Shown piece after piece: positions 52,569 to 62,409 of a DNA stretch of 64,000 nt. The notes below the pieces were generated by a model. That model was not told the DNA's origin and did not search any database. It worked only from the letters and a program-made list of their open reading frames with translations. The DNA is taken from the NCBI RefSeq assembly GCF_030719295.1, contig NZ_CP120997.1, forward strand, positions 4,096,501 to 4,160,500, written 5' to 3'. The translations under genes were made by a program, and so were the position numbers. Numbering within the stretch: position 1 is the first letter of the stretch; each line of letters starts with the position of its first letter. This DNA is from Streptomyces sp. Mut1 (GTDB lineage: Bacteria > Actinomycetota > Actinomycetes > Streptomycetales > Streptomycetaceae).

Positions 52569-52735
52569 GCGTCGCCGGCCCGCATCCCGAGCCCGCGTCG
52601 CCGGCCCGTGGGCCCAACCCGCGTCCCCAACCCGCGTCCCGAGCCCGCGTCCCCGGCCCGCGTCCCCAACCCGCGTCCCGAGCCCGCGTCCCCGGCCCGC
52701 GGGCCCAACCCGCGTTCCGAGCCCGCGGGCCCTGC
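52569..52735 (+). repeat. GC-rich 12-bp tandem repeats (CCCGCGTCCCCG type)
   Basis: About a dozen imperfect 12-bp units fill the gap after the TetR gene. They are low complexity with C-runs on one strand. Comparable low-complexity blocks occur at 12385-12585 and in the 3' part of the kinase gene at 42260. I see no function. Confidence 0.85.
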
Positions 52736-52810
52736 CCCAGCCCCAAGCTCCCTCCCCGCCCCCTTCTCGTTCCGACTGTCCTGTCAGTGCCGCGCCGTAG
52801 GCTCCTCACC

Positions 52811-53611
52811 ATGCCGCCCTCGCAGAAGCGCCCCCGTCGCTACGACCCGGTCAGGACCCGCACCGCGGTCCTGGCCCAGTTCGCGCGCGTACGGGAAGCC
52901 GTCCGCACCCTGACCCCGCGGCAGCTCGCCTCCCCGAGCGGCCTCGGGGACTGGACGGTGCGCGAGCTGGCCGCCCACATCACCATGGCGCTCTCGCACG
53001 TCAGCCGGACCCTGGAGCTCCCCGCCCCGCCCCTGGCCAGGCCCGAGGTCTCCCTCGCGCGGTGGCCGTTCACCACGGCGGAGCGCGCCCCGCGCATAGC
53101 GGACGACACCGCCGCGCGCGCCGTGGACGCCCCGGACCTGGACACGCTGTACGCGGAGGTCGCCGCCCGCTTCGAGGCGCTGGTGCCGGCCGCGTCCGAG
53201 GACCGGCTGCTGGCGACCAGGGTCGGAGCGATGCGCCTCGGCGACTTCCTGGTCACCCGCACCGTGGAGCTGGTCGTCCACACCTACGACCTCAACGAGG
53301 CGACCGGGCTCTCCATCCCGTACGACCGGCAGGCGCTCGCCGCGTGCACCCGGCTGCTCGCCGACGCGCTGGCGGAGAAGGCGCCCGGCGGCTCGGTCGA
53401 GGTGCGGGTCCCGCCGTTCGCCGTGGTGCAGTGCGTCGAGGGCCCGCGCCACACCCGGGGCACCCCGCCCAACGTCGTGGAGACCGACCCGCTGACCTGG
53501 ATACGGCTGGCGACCGGGCGTACGCGGTGGGAGCGGGAGGTCGACGCGGCGAAGGTCGGGGCCAGCGGCGAGCGGGCCGACCTGTCCGCCCTGCTGCCCC
53601 TCATGGGCTGA
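52811..53611 (+). CDS. Maleylpyruvate isomerase/mycothiol-dependent family protein
   Basis: This 266-residue protein has a DinB-like four-helix domain at the N-terminus. [15 protein letters not shown] supplies a metal-binding His, and [21 protein letters not shown] supplies the later conserved His. Relatives are annotated as mycothiol-dependent maleylpyruvate isomerases or sterol carrier family proteins. The substrate is unknown. Its place before purF is conserved in Streptomyces from memory. Confidence 0.8.
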   Translation: MPPSQKRPRRYDPVRTRTAVLAQFARVREAVRTLTPRQLASPSGLGDWTVRELAAHITMALSHVSRTLELPAPPLARPEVSLARWPFTTAERAPRIADDTAARAVDAPDLDTLYAEVAARFEALVPAASEDRLLATRVGAMRLGDFLVTRTVELVVHTYDLNEATGLSIPYDRQALAACTRLLADALAEKAPGGSVEVRVPPFAVVQCVEGPRHTRGTPPNVVETDPLTWIRLATGRTRWEREVDAAKVGASGERADLSALLPLMG

Positions 53612-53678
53612 CGGGCCGGTTCCGGTTCCGGCGGCCCGGCAGGGGAACCGGATCGCCCGTGCCCGCCGTCTCACCGGC

Positions 53679-54545
53679 ATGCAGCTCTCCACGCAGCCCT
53701 CCACGCGGCGACGGCACCTGGCCGTCGGCCTCCTGGCCCTGCTCGCCCTCACCGCCTGCGGCACTGAGTCGGCCGACGGGACCGGCGCGGGCTCCTCACG
53801 GGCCGCCCCCGCAGGTGACAGCGGCTCCGCACAGCCGGCCGAGTCCCTCACCGGTATGCGGTGGAACGTCGACGCGCTGACGGTCGACGGGCGGCGCACC
53901 AAGGCCCCGGCCGGCGCGCACCTGGAGATCGACACGAAGGGCAGGGCCGGCGGCAGTTACGGCTGCAACCGGTTCACCGCGCAGGTGCGGCTCGACGGCG
54001 ACACCCTCACCGTCGAGCAGGGTATGACCACCGCTATGGGCTGCGAACCGGCCGTCCAGCGCTTCGAATCCCTCCTGGCCGACGCCTTCAAGGGCAGGCT
54101 CACCGTCACCGTGAAGGACAAGGCGGTCACTCTGACCACCGCGAAGGGCGACACCATCACCCTCACCGCGAGCCGCCCGGTCCCGCTCGCGGGCACCGAC
54201 TGGCGGGTCACCACGCTGGTCACCGGCACCACCGCCTCGTCCGTACCCAGCGGCACGGAGGGCGGGGCGCGGATCACCTTCGGCCGGGACGGCACGGTCC
54301 ACGGCACCCTCGGCTGCAACACCTTCCGGACCACGGCAGAGGTCTCCGGCTCCACGATCACCTTCGGCCCGCTCACCGCCACCCGGAAGACGTGCCCGGA
54401 CCCCGACATGCGGCTGGAGCACGCCGTACGCGAGGTGCTCGACGGGACCAGCACGACCTTCGCCATCGACCAGCGCACGCTGACCCTCACCACTCAGGGC
54501 GGCGACAAGGGGATCGGCGCCTCGGCGGCCGAGGGGAACGGCTGA
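53679..54545 (+). CDS. META-domain (HslJ-like) lipoprotein
   Basis: This 288-residue protein has a signal peptide with lipobox LTACG around residue 27, so it should be a lipid-anchored surface protein. Two META domains follow, each with the LxGxxWxV and GCN signatures (GMRWNVDAL with GSYGCNRF; GTDWRVTTL with GTLGCNTF). The function of META proteins is poorly known; HslJ relates to heat or novobiocin stress. Confidence 0.88.
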   Translation: MQLSTQPSTRRRHLAVGLLALLALTACGTESADGTGAGSSRAAPAGDSGSAQPAESLTGMRWNVDALTVDGRRTKAPAGAHLEIDTKGRAGGSYGCNRFTAQVRLDGDTLTVEQGMTTAMGCEPAVQRFESLLADAFKGRLTVTVKDKAVTLTTAKGDTITLTASRPVPLAGTDWRVTTLVTGTTASSVPSGTEGGARITFGRDGTVHGTLGCNTFRTTAEVSGSTITFGPLTATRKTCPDPDMRLEHAVREVLDGTSTTFAIDQRTLTLTTQGGDKGIGASAAEGNG

Positions 54546-54998
54546 AGGGAACGGCTGAGGGGAAGGGGTGAGGGGAACGGCTGAGGGGAACGGCCGAGAC
54601 CGGTCCGGTGGATCGGGCCCGACCGGGCCCGACTGGGCCCGGCCGCTACCGGCCGCCGGCCCCGAGAAGCCGCATACCGGGCGGCGGCGGTGTGAGGCTC
54701 GCCACGAAACGACCGTTCGGGCCCTGCCCGCACGGCCGCCGCGAGCCGCCTCACACAGCGCCACGAACGGGCCCGCTGATGCCCTCGGCCGGATGGCCGG
54801 AACCTGTCGGCAACCGGCCGGTGATCCGGGTGTCGCCTGCCCTGCGGCGGTTGCCGCGCGTAGACCCGGACCGGGTGGCGATCACTGCGGGTGACCGCTC
54901 CGACGGTCCGGGGAGCGGGTTCCGGGGGCACTTCCGGGCCGGTTCGGCGCGGCGTCCCCAATTCGGACCAGTGGTCGATCTCCCCTACACTCGGTGGC

Positions 54999-56525
54999 GT
55001 GCCTCGTGGTGATGGACGACTCAACCACGACCTGCTCCCCGGAGAGAAAGGCCCCCAGGACGCTTGCGGCGTCTTCGGTGTCTGGGCTCCGGGCGAAGAG
55101 GTCGCCAAGCTCACCTATTTCGGACTGTATGCCCTGCAGCACCGTGGACAGGAGTCCGCGGGCATCGCAGTGAGCAACGGGTCCCAGATCCTGGTCTTCA
55201 AGGACATGGGACTGGTCTCGCAGGTCTTCGACGAAACCTCCCTGGGATCGCTCCAGGGCCATATCGCGGTCGGTCATGCCCGCTACTCCACCACCGGTGC
55301 CTCGGTGTGGGAGAACGCGCAGCCGACGTTCCGTGCGACCGCGCACGGCTCGATCGCCCTGGGTCACAACGGCAATCTGGTCAACACGGCCCAGCTCGCG
55401 GAGATGGTCGCCGACCTCCCGCGCAAGGACGGCCGCGCCACCCAGGTCGCCGCGACCAACGACACCGACCTGGTGACCGCCCTGCTCGCGGGCCAGACCG
55501 ACGAGGACGGCAAGCCGCTCACCATCGAGGAGGCCGCCGCCAAGGTGCTTCCCGAGGTGCGGGGCGCCTTCTCCCTCGTCTTCATGGACGAGCACACGCT
55601 CTACGCCGCCCGTGACCCGCAGGGCATCCGCCCGCTGGTCCTCGGCCGCCTGGAGCGCGGCTGGGTGGTCGCTTCGGAGTCGGCCGCCCTCGACATCTGC
55701 GGTGCCAGCTTCGTCCGCGAAATCGAGCCGGGCGAGATGATCGCCGTGGACGAGAACGGTCTGCGCACCTCCCGATTCGCGGAAGCGAAGCCCAAGGGCT
55801 GCGTCTTCGAGTACGTCTACCTGGCCCGCCCCGACACCGACATCGCCGGCCGCAACGTGTACCTCTCCCGTGTGGAGATGGGCCGCAGGCTGGCCGTCGA
55901 GGCCCCCGTCGAGGCCGATCTGGTCATAGCGACGCCGGAGTCCGGCACCCCCGCGGCCATCGGCTACGCGGAGGCCAGCGGGATTCCGTTCGGCGCCGGC
56001 CTGGTGAAGAACGCCTACGTCGGCCGGACCTTCATCCAGCCGTCCCAGACGATTCGCCAGCTCGGTATCCGCCTCAAGCTGAACCCCCTCAAGGAAGTCA
56101 TCAAGGGCAAGCGCCTGGTGGTCGTCGACGACTCGATCGTCCGCGGCAACACCCAGCGCGCACTGGTCCGGATGCTCCGCGAGGCCGGTGCGGCCGAGAT
56201 CCACATCCGGATCTCGTCCCCGCCCGTGAAGTGGCCCTGCTTCTTCGGCATCGACTTCGCGACCCGCGCCGAGCTGATCGCCAACGGCATGTCCGTCGAG
56301 GAGATCGGCACCTCCATGGGCGCCGACTCGCTCGCGTACATCTCGATCGACTCGATGATCGAGGCCACGACGATCGACAAGCCGAACCTGTGCCGCGCCT
56401 GCTTCGACGGTGAGTACCCGATGGAGCTTCCCGACCCGGAGCTGCTCGGCAAGCAGCTGCTGGAGACCGAGCTGGCGGCAGGCCCTGCGGCGACGGCCGC
56501 GGCCGACGCGCTGCGCCGTCCGTGA
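54999..56525 (+). CDS. purF: Amidophosphoribosyltransferase
   Basis: This 508-residue enzyme commits PRPP to purine synthesis. It has a 22-residue propeptide before the catalytic Cys23 (DACGVFGVW), a class II glutaminase domain, and a phosphoribosyltransferase domain with VVVDDSIVRGNT (PRPP loop). Cysteines near the C-terminus (LCRACF) fit the iron-sulfur type. GTG 54999 (MPRGDGRLNHDLL) is chosen over an upstream start because it matches Streptomyces PurF as I recall it. Confidence 0.97.
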   Translation: MPRGDGRLNHDLLPGEKGPQDACGVFGVWAPGEEVAKLTYFGLYALQHRGQESAGIAVSNGSQILVFKDMGLVSQVFDETSLGSLQGHIAVGHARYSTTGASVWENAQPTFRATAHGSIALGHNGNLVNTAQLAEMVADLPRKDGRATQVAATNDTDLVTALLAGQTDEDGKPLTIEEAAAKVLPEVRGAFSLVFMDEHTLYAARDPQGIRPLVLGRLERGWVVASESAALDICGASFVREIEPGEMIAVDENGLRTSRFAEAKPKGCVFEYVYLARPDTDIAGRNVYLSRVEMGRRLAVEAPVEADLVIATPESGTPAAIGYAEASGIPFGAGLVKNAYVGRTFIQPSQTIRQLGIRLKLNPLKEVIKGKRLVVVDDSIVRGNTQRALVRMLREAGAAEIHIRISSPPVKWPCFFGIDFATRAELIANGMSVEEIGTSMGADSLAYISIDSMIEATTIDKPNLCRACFDGEYPMELPDPELLGKQLLETELAAGPAATAAADALRRP

Positions 56526-56585
56526 CCCGGACCGCCCGGCAGCCCTTCCCCCAGCCCCGTATTTCCACACGAAAGATCCCAGGCA

Positions 56586-57659
56586 ATGTCTGAGACAACA
56601 GGTGCTTCCTACGCGGCAGCGGGCGTCGACATCGAGGCCGGCGACCGCGCCGTCGAGCTGATGAAGGAGTGGGTGAAGAAGACGCAGCGCCCCGAGGTCG
56701 CAGGACTCGGCGGTCTCGGCGGCTTCGCCGGCCTCTTCGACGCCTCGGCGCTCAAGCGCTACGAGCGTCCGCTCCTCGCCTCCGCCACGGACGGCGTCGG
56801 CACCAAGGTCGACCTCGCCCGCCAGATGGGCGTGTACGACACCATCGGCCACGACCTCGTCGGCATGGTCGTGGACGACCTCGTCGTCTGCGGCGCCGAG
56901 CCGCTGTTCATGACCGACTACATCTGCGTCGGCAAGGTGCACCCCGAGCGTGTCGCGGCCATCGTCAAGGGCATCGCCGAGGGCTGTGTGCTGGCCGGCT
57001 GCGCCCTGGTCGGCGGGGAGACCGCCGAGCACCCGGGTCTGCTGGGAGCGGACGACTTCGACGTGGCCGGCGCCGGCACGGGCGTGGTCGAGGCCGACCG
57101 TCTGCTGGGCCCCGACCGCATCCGCAAGGGTGACGTCGTGATCGCCATGGCGTCCTCCGGTCTTCACTCCAACGGGTACTCGCTCGTCCGCCACGTGGTC
57201 TTCGACCGGGCCGGCTGGACGCTGGACCGACAGGTCGAGGAGTTCGGCCGGACGCTCGGCGAGGAGCTTCTGGAGCCCACCCGGATCTACTCGCTGGACT
57301 GCCTCGCGCTCACCCGTACGACCGAGGTGCACGGCTTCAGCCACGTCACCGGCGGTGGTCTGGCCAACAACCTGGCACGCGTCGTCCCAGACGCCCTGCA
57401 CGCCACGGTGGACCGCTCCACCTGGGCCCCTGGCGCCGTCTTCGACCTTGTCGGCAAGGCCGGTCAGGTCGAGCAGCTGGAGCTGGAGAAGACGCTCAAC
57501 ATGGGCGTCGGCATGATCGCGATCGTCCCCGCCGAATCGGTGGACGCCGCGCTGACGACCCTGGCCGACCGCGGCGTCAACTCCTGGGTCGCCGGCGAGA
57601 TCACCGACCGGGGCGCACACACGACGGGCGCTGAGCTCGTGGGCGCGTACGCACGCTGA
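56586..57659 (+). CDS. purM: Phosphoribosylformylglycinamidine cyclo-ligase
   Basis: This 357-residue AIR synthetase has ASATDGVGTKVDLA, HDLVGMVVDDLVVCGAEPL and GGETAEHPG, all PurM signatures. It closes the imidazole ring of AIR with ATP. It follows purF by 60 bp and is probably co-transcribed. A hairpin terminator lies 115 bp downstream. Confidence 0.97.
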   Translation: MSETTGASYAAAGVDIEAGDRAVELMKEWVKKTQRPEVAGLGGLGGFAGLFDASALKRYERPLLASATDGVGTKVDLARQMGVYDTIGHDLVGMVVDDLVVCGAEPLFMTDYICVGKVHPERVAAIVKGIAEGCVLAGCALVGGETAEHPGLLGADDFDVAGAGTGVVEADRLLGPDRIRKGDVVIAMASSGLHSNGYSLVRHVVFDRAGWTLDRQVEEFGRTLGEELLEPTRIYSLDCLALTRTTEVHGFSHVTGGGLANNLARVVPDALHATVDRSTWAPGAVFDLVGKAGQVEQLELEKTLNMGVGMIAIVPAESVDAALTTLADRGVNSWVAGEITDRGAHTTGAELVGAYAR

Positions 57660-57773
57660 GTGGGGACCGGCCGTCGCTTCCGCACCACCGGGAGACGCAC
57701 GGAACACCGGGTGGGCCCTCGGGCCCGCCCGGTCACCGGCCGCCTCGTCGGCTCCGGATCGGGGCAGCACAGA

Positions 57774-57802
57774 ACCCGGTCCGGGACAGGCCCGGACCGG
57801 GT
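57774..57802. terminator. Bidirectional terminator between purM and the DUF3073 gene
   Basis: ACCCGGTCCGGG, an ACAGG loop and CCCGGACCGGGT form a perfect 12-bp stem between convergent genes. Confidence 0.9.
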
Positions 57803-57820
57803 CGATGTGTCAGTGCGAGG

Positions 57821-58078
57821 TCAAGCGCCGCGGCGCTTGGACGACGGACCGGACTGCTGGTCCCCGTCCTCGTCCTCGTCGTCGTTGTAGAGATCCGCGT
57901 ACTGTGCGTACGGGTCATCTTCCTCGTCGTCGTCCTCGAACGGCTCTGCGTTCGGTGGCTGACTCGAAGGCGATGCGCCCAGCTCATTGGCCAAACGCGA
58001 CAGGTCAGTCCCGCCGGTGCTGTACTTCAGCTGGCGGGCGACCTTGGTCTGCTTGGCCTTTGCCCGGCCGCGCCCCAT
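57821..58078 (-). CDS. DUF3073 small acidic protein
   Basis: This 85-residue protein begins MGRGRAKAKQTKVARQLKY and continues into a strongly acidic middle (DDDEEDDPY) and a basic end, as in the actinobacterial DUF3073 family beside purM. The ATG at 58078 is used in preference to an upstream Met that would add unrelated residues. Function unknown. Confidence 0.88.
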   Translation of the reverse strand: MGRGRAKAKQTKVARQLKYSTGGTDLSRLANELGASPSSQPPNAEPFEDDDEEDDPYAQYADLYNDDEDEDGDQQSGPSSKRRGA

Positions 58079-58399
58079 GGCTCGACCCCCTCGGTGACGG
58101 GGCTCGACGGCCCCAGAGTCTTGACACGCGTTCATGTTTCAGGACGGACTCTCGGCAGAGAGACCGTGCCTGTAGAGCTTTAACGGTACCTGCTTCCGCG
58201 GCCATACGGTACGCCGCCCGCATCACGTGCCCCGGAAGAGGACCCGCGAGGAGCCCCGTCCTCGCTGGTCAACTGCGATTTTAACCTCTTATCGGCAGGC
58301 GACCCGCCGACCGGAGTGAGTCTTGTCTCCCCGGCCGGCCGCCGGCGCGCGCGAAAGCGGGCCGCCGGCCGGAGCCGGCGGCCCGGGGGCCCGTACGGA
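58079..58399. other. Gap between DUF3073 and valine dehydrogenase genes
   Basis: These 321 bp hold the DUF3073 promoter region (with a TTTTAACCTCTTATC stretch near 58270-58290) and a GC-rich hairpin, GGGCCGCCGGCCGGAGCCGGCGGCCC-like, around 58359-58386 that can terminate the valine dehydrogenase transcript. I see no gene. Confidence 0.6.
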
Positions 58400-59491
58400 T
58401 CAGCGGCGGCGGGCCTCGGCCATCCGCTGCTCGGCGATCCGGTCGGCGGCGGCGGCCGGCGGAATCCCATCAGCCTTCGCACGTGCGAATATGGCCAGCG
58501 TGGTGTCGAAGATCTTCGTGGCCTTGGCCTTGCACCGGTCGAAGTCGAACCCGTTCAGCTCGTCGGCGACCTGGATGACACCGCCCGCGTTCACCACGTA
58601 GTCGGGCGCGTACAGGATCGCGCGGTCCGCGAGGTCCTTCTCGACGCCCGGGTGCGCGAGCTGGTTGTTGGCCGCACCGCACACCACCTTCGCGGTGAGC
58701 ACCGGCACGCTGTCGTCGTTGAGGGCGCCGCCCAGCGCGCACGGGGCGTAGATGTCCAGGCCCTCGGTGCGGATGAGCGCCTCGGTGTCCGCCGCGACGG
58801 CGACCTCGGGGTGCTTCTCGGTGATCCGGCGCACGGACTCGTCCCGCACATCGGTGATCACGACGTCGGCGCCGTCCGCGAGCAGGTGCTCGACGAGGTG
58901 GTGGCCGACCTTGCCGACTCCGGCGACCCCCACTTTTCGGCCACGCAGCGTCGGGTCGCCCCACAGGTGCTGGGCGGAGGCGCGCATGCCCTGGAAGACG
59001 CCGAACGCGGTGAGCACGGAGGAGTCGCCCGCGCCGCCGTTCTCGGGGGAGCGGCCGGTGGTCCAGCGGCACTCGCGGGCCACCACGTCCATGTCGGCGA
59101 CATAGGTGCCGACGTCGCAGGCCGTCACGTAACGGCCACCGAGCGAGGCCACGAACCGGCCGTAGGCAAGGAGCAGTTCCTCGCTCTTGAGCTGCTCCGG
59201 GTCGCCGATGATGACGGCCTTGCCGCCCCCGTGGTCGAGGCCGGCCAGGGCGTTCTTGTACGACATTCCGCGCGCGAGGTTCAGCGCGTCGGCGACGGCC
59301 TCCGCCTCGGAGGCGTACGGGTAGAAGCGGGTGCCGCCGAGGGCCGGGCCCAGGGCGGTGGAGTGGAGCGCGATGACGGCCTTGAGGCCGCTGGCACGGT
59401 CCTGGCAGAGGACGACTTGTTCGTGTCCGCCCTGGTCCGAGTGGAACAGGGTGTGCAGGACATCGACAGGCACGCCGGTCACATCGGTCAC
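58400..59491 (-). CDS. vdh: Valine (branched-chain amino acid) dehydrogenase
   Basis: This 363-residue NAD-dependent enzyme is of the Leu/Val/Phe/Glu dehydrogenase family. It has [13 protein letters not shown], a catalytic-Lys segment [11 protein letters not shown], the cofactor motif GVAGVGKVG near residue 185 and [12 protein letters not shown] 59491 ([13 protein letters not shown]) matches Streptomyces Vdh N-termini and has GGGAG eight bases upstream. It deaminates valine, which supplies branched acyl-CoA units for polyketides and fatty acids. Confidence 0.93.
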   Translation of the reverse strand: MTDVTGVPVDVLHTLFHSDQGGHEQVVLCQDRASGLKAVIALHSTALGPALGGTRFYPYASEAEAVADALNLARGMSYKNALAGLDHGGGKAVIIGDPEQLKSEELLLAYGRFVASLGGRYVTACDVGTYVADMDVVARECRWTTGRSPENGGAGDSSVLTAFGVFQGMRASAQHLWGDPTLRGRKVGVAGVGKVGHHLVEHLLADGADVVITDVRDESVRRITEKHPEVAVAADTEALIRTEGLDIYAPCALGGALNDDSVPVLTAKVVCGAANNQLAHPGVEKDLADRAILYAPDYVVNAGGVIQVADELNGFDFDRCKAKATKIFDTTLAIFARAKADGIPPAAAADRIAEQRMAEARRR

Positions 59492-59669
59492 TGTGGTGAC
59501 TCCCAAGTACGAAGCGGCGGGAAGGTCCCTCCTGAAGGTGGGGAGGGCCCACCGGGCCGACCGCCACGGACGGCCCGATGGGCAAGAGGGTAAGTCCTAC
59601 GCGGACGTAGATCTGTTCCAGTGCCCAGGATCACCCCCTACCGGGGGACAGGCGTGACACGATCACCGC

Positions 59670-60515
59670 ATGTCGGTGGTGTCTTCGGTGCTCGTCCCTT
59701 ACGCGTCCTACCTCCGGGTCTACGAGCCACTGGCGGCCTTCCCGGAGGCCGAGCGCGCGCACTGGGCCCGCTACGCGGCCCGGGACCGGATCCCCACGGC
59801 CCAGGACGAACTGCGCCGTTCGCTGGCGGACTTGGCGGCGACCCCGCCCGCCGGAGTGCCCGTCCACGAGAGCGCGGACGCCTTCGTCGCGGAGGCGGAC
59901 GGCGTGGTGTGCGTCTGCCCGTGGCGGACCCGGCTGCGCGGGTGGCTGGCCCTGGACGGGCTGGCGGACCTGTTTCCCGGGCCGGTGCTCGACGCGGTGC
60001 TGCCGCCGGTGGTGCGGGGCCAGGTCCTCGCCGACCACGAGCGGTGGGCGCGGCGCAATCCGGACGCCCGGCCGTGGATCAGGACGGCGGTGTGGCAGGT
60101 GCCGGTGCGCTGGTTCGTGCTGTTCACGGACGAGGAGCGCGAGCATGTCACGGCCGGGCGGGACGGGGAGCCGCCCGTGTTCCGGTACCGCACGCCGATG
60201 GTCCAGGCGCGGCGCCGGCTGGCCAGGTCGCTGAGGACGCTGCGGGAGACGATGGACGAGGGGCCGCTGACCGCGGGCCTGGTGGACGTCGGGCGGTGGC
60301 TGGAGGAGTTCCATCCGCGCGCGCTGGTCGAGCTGGACTACGGCGGGCTCGTGCACGCGCTGCCGGAGCGGCAGCTCGCGGAGGACCGCAGCGCCGCCGA
60401 TGTGGCCGAGGGCATCGCGGCGCTGCGCGCGGGGGACGCCGAGAGGGCGGCCGAGGCGTACGCGCGTCTCGCGGAGCGCTGGCGAGCCGTAAGGGACCGT
60501 CAGTTCGCCAACTGA
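59670..60515 (+). CDS. Conserved hypothetical protein
   Basis: This 281-residue soluble protein is rich in Arg, Ala and Trp. No catalytic motif, signal peptide or membrane helix is visible. The first 20 residues (VLVPYASYLRVYEPLAAFPE) and WLALDGLADLFPGPVLDAVLPP are likely conserved parts. It lies between vdh and bldC, an arrangement I recall in other Streptomyces. Function unknown. Confidence 0.75.
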   Translation: MSVVSSVLVPYASYLRVYEPLAAFPEAERAHWARYAARDRIPTAQDELRRSLADLAATPPAGVPVHESADAFVAEADGVVCVCPWRTRLRGWLALDGLADLFPGPVLDAVLPPVVRGQVLADHERWARRNPDARPWIRTAVWQVPVRWFVLFTDEEREHVTAGRDGEPPVFRYRTPMVQARRRLARSLRTLRETMDEGPLTAGLVDVGRWLEEFHPRALVELDYGGLVHALPERQLAEDRSAADVAEGIAALRAGDAERAAEAYARLAERWRAVRDRQFAN

Positions 60516-61028
60516 TCGGCGATGAACCTGCTTCGCGTGTGACACGTGAGGGTGAAGGGGCGGAAGCTTCTCCAGGGGCGTCAGGACCTACGTCCCGAAC
60601 CGGGCCTTTGCCTCAACCGTGACGGATAGCACTTACGGGGCCCTTGCGCCCTTCCCTACTCCTCGTGCCAAAATAGGACAAGGAGTCCGGGGAGGACTCC
60701 ATCCGTCCATGTCTGGGCGGATTGCTTCAGCATTGCACGCTATGGGGGGTCTGGTGACCCCTGATCGCTCTGTGACTGATCGTCACGGGGGTGTGACTGT
60801 CCGCTATGGCATGGTCCATCGGCTTTCCGTCGCTGATGAACACCTGGGAGGGCAATTCCATCGGTTTGGCCGACGTGGCTGGACGGATGGTGTAGTTGTA
60901 GTGCCGAGGACAAGCCGTTCGTCCTATAACCGACTCGGCCCGCGTCCGCCATTTCGGGCAACGCGGGTCAAGGTGCAGAATTTAGAGGAAAGAACCGAGA
61001 TGGTTCGGTTCTCCCGAGGAGGCCGCTC
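60516..61028 (+). promoter_or_regulatory. Long bldC upstream region with hairpin next to the ribosome-binding site
   Basis: This 513-bp region has no supported gene. GGAGTCC...GGACTCC near 60680-60700 can form a hairpin. AGAACCGA at 60991-60998 pairs with TCGGTTCT at 61005-61012, leaving a six-base loop, just before CGAGGAGG and the bldC ATG. The second hairpin could affect translation. The long untranslated leader fits what is known of bldC only by inference. Confidence 0.45.
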
Positions 61029-61235
61029 ATGACCGCTCGCACCCCTGATGCCGAGCCGCTGCTGACCCCGGCTGAGGTTGCCACGATGTTCCGCGTGGAC
61101 CCGAAGACGGTTACCCGTTGGGCGAAGGCTGGCAAGCTCACGTCCATCCGCACGCTCGGTGGACATCGCCGGTACCGCGAGGCAGAGGTCCGCGCACTGC
61201 TTGCGGGTATTCCGCAGCAGCGCAGCGAGGCCTGA
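61029..61235 (+). CDS. bldC: BldC, MerR-like developmental regulator
   Basis: This 68-residue protein has a single MerR-type winged helix-turn-helix (LLTPAEVATMFRVDPKTVTRWAKAGKL) and no effector domain, matching BldC in length and sequence. BldC binds direct repeats cooperatively and controls the switch from vegetative growth to sporulation. It is translated from ATG behind CGAGGAGG. Confidence 0.97.
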   Translation: MTARTPDAEPLLTPAEVATMFRVDPKTVTRWAKAGKLTSIRTLGGHRRYREAEVRALLAGIPQQRSEA

Positions 61236-61364
61236 CAAACCCCCTGTCGCCGCGCCGCACCTGGGCTTTTGGGTCCCCCAACCCACTTGCTCACCCATAG
61301 CTCCATATGACGGGCGCCCGCCCCAACGGGCGCCATACCTGTGCCATACGGGTCATGTCATCCG

Positions 61365-61402
61365 ATCGCGCTGGACTCCGCCGGGTCCAGCGCGATTTTT
61401 TT
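61365..61402 (+). terminator. Intrinsic terminator downstream of bldC
   Basis: ATCGCGCTGGAC and GTCCAGCGCGAT form a perfect 12-bp stem with an eight-base loop and are followed by seven Ts, a textbook rho-independent terminator and rare in such GC-rich DNA. Confidence 0.93.
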
Positions 61403-61778
61403 GTGCCCGCCGTTGCCCGATTCGGTGCCCGCCCGTGCCCGAGTCGCGTCCGTATGCGGGTGTCGGCCGGCCCCTGCGCGGGCCTGCGCGGGCCTGCGCG
61501 GGAGTGCTCCCGCGCCTGTGGCGCACCCCGTGTCGCACCCCGTGCCGCACCGCTCCGCGGCCCGGTGGGCGGGCGTCGGGAAGGGCGTCGGGGCTGCTTC
61601 GGGCGGGTTCGGCGGGGGTCCTCCCGAGAGGTGCAATTGCACATATTAAATTCGCCAGTTGTAGGAAGGGTGTAAAGTCACCCCTTCTCAAAACTGATTC
61701 AGTGACACCCGTCACACCGCATGGGTGTTGCCAACTACGAGCCTGCCACTGTGAGGAAGCCGACGGTCGCGCCGAAGG
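61403..61778. other. Gap with 10-bp CCTGCGCGGG repeats and an AT-rich promoter-like segment
   Basis: CCTGCGCGGG is repeated three times at about 61472-61501 within low-complexity GC DNA. From about 61630 to 61710 the sequence becomes AT-rich (TTGCACATATTAAATT, then CAAAACTGATTCAG). That segment may be a promoter, or an Lsr2 target. I support no gene here. Confidence 0.5.
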
Positions 61779-62078
61779 TCACGTCGTGGGAGGACTTACG
61801 TCCCCGGCTCGCGAGGCCCGTAAAGCGGCCCTGCGGCGCTCCGCGGGCGGCTCGGGCGCCCGGGAGGGCTCATCGGCCGCCCGGCCGCCCGGTGGAGCCG
61901 CCACGGGCTCCATGGCGAGCCGCAGCAGCCGGGCGCAGACCGCGCAGTGCCGGGTGAGGTGGCGGTAGCCGGAGGCGGCCGCCAGGTGCGCGCGCAGCAG
62001 CGCGCGTATCTCGTGCCGGGGCGCCCTGCCGCGGCCCTGCGCCGGCTCGCGGTACCCCTTGCCCGTGGATGCCCCCAT
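61779..62078 (-). CDS. DUF6274-type small protein
   Basis: This 99-residue protein has a central RALLRAHLAAASGYRHLTRHCAVCARLLRLAME segment, with HC and CxxC residues that could bind a metal. The flanking ends are low complexity. It matches a small Streptomyces family that I recall beside the tRNA-Asp/bldC region. Function unknown. Confidence 0.65.
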   Translation of the reverse strand: MGASTGKGYREPAQGRGRAPRHEIRALLRAHLAAASGYRHLTRHCAVCARLLRLAMEPVAAPPGGRAADEPSRAPEPPAERRRAALRASRAGDVSPPTT

Positions 62079-62178
62079 CGCGCCACCTCCCGGTGGATGC
62101 GCGCCGCCCCGCTCCGGGAATCCCGGGACAGCCCCTGGGTTCTGACTACTCGTCGGCGCACACCGGAGTCAAGACGCG

Positions 62179-62211
62179 CGAAAGCCCGGATCCAGGGGAT
62201 CCGGGCTTTCG
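62179..62211 (-). terminator. Terminator 3' of tRNA-Asp
   Basis: CGAAAGCCCGGATC and GATCCGGGCTTTCG form a 14-bp stem with a short loop, six bases beyond the tRNA 3' end. Confidence 0.88.
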
Positions 62212-62217
62212 GCACTG

Positions 62218-62292
62218 CGGTCCTGACGGGATTTGAACCCGCGGCCTCCACCTTGACAGGGTGGCGAGCACTCCTAACTGCTCCACAGGACC
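62218..62292 (-). tRNA. tRNA-Asp(GUC)
   Basis: The 75-nt cloverleaf has acceptor GGTCCTG paired with CAGGACC, anticodon stem CCACC/GGTGG with loop CTGTCAA (anticodon GUC), and T loop GGTTCAAATC. Confidence 0.94.
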
Positions 62293-62409
62293 AGGTTTTC
62301 GCGGCTGCCTTGCGGCCTGCTGCGAAGACAGACTGTACAGGAGGCCGGCGGGTGCGGTCGAACTCACTCCTGGTTGCCCGGCCGTCACCCGGACCCGCAC
62401 CCGCCGTTC

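Noticed and set aside
52569..52735. Coding extension upstream of the maleylpyruvate isomerase-family gene
   Set aside because: The upstream frame is only 12-bp repeat translation; the ATG at 52811 gives a normal family N-terminus.
60619..61032. 137-codon frame overlapping the bldC start
   Set aside because: No ribosome-binding site or protein-like composition; the region fits an untranslated leader better.
61721..61957. Possible 78-codon gene with a TTA codon after the AT-rich segment
   Set aside because: Its second half is the shadow of the DUF6274 gene on the other strand, and no family is recognised.
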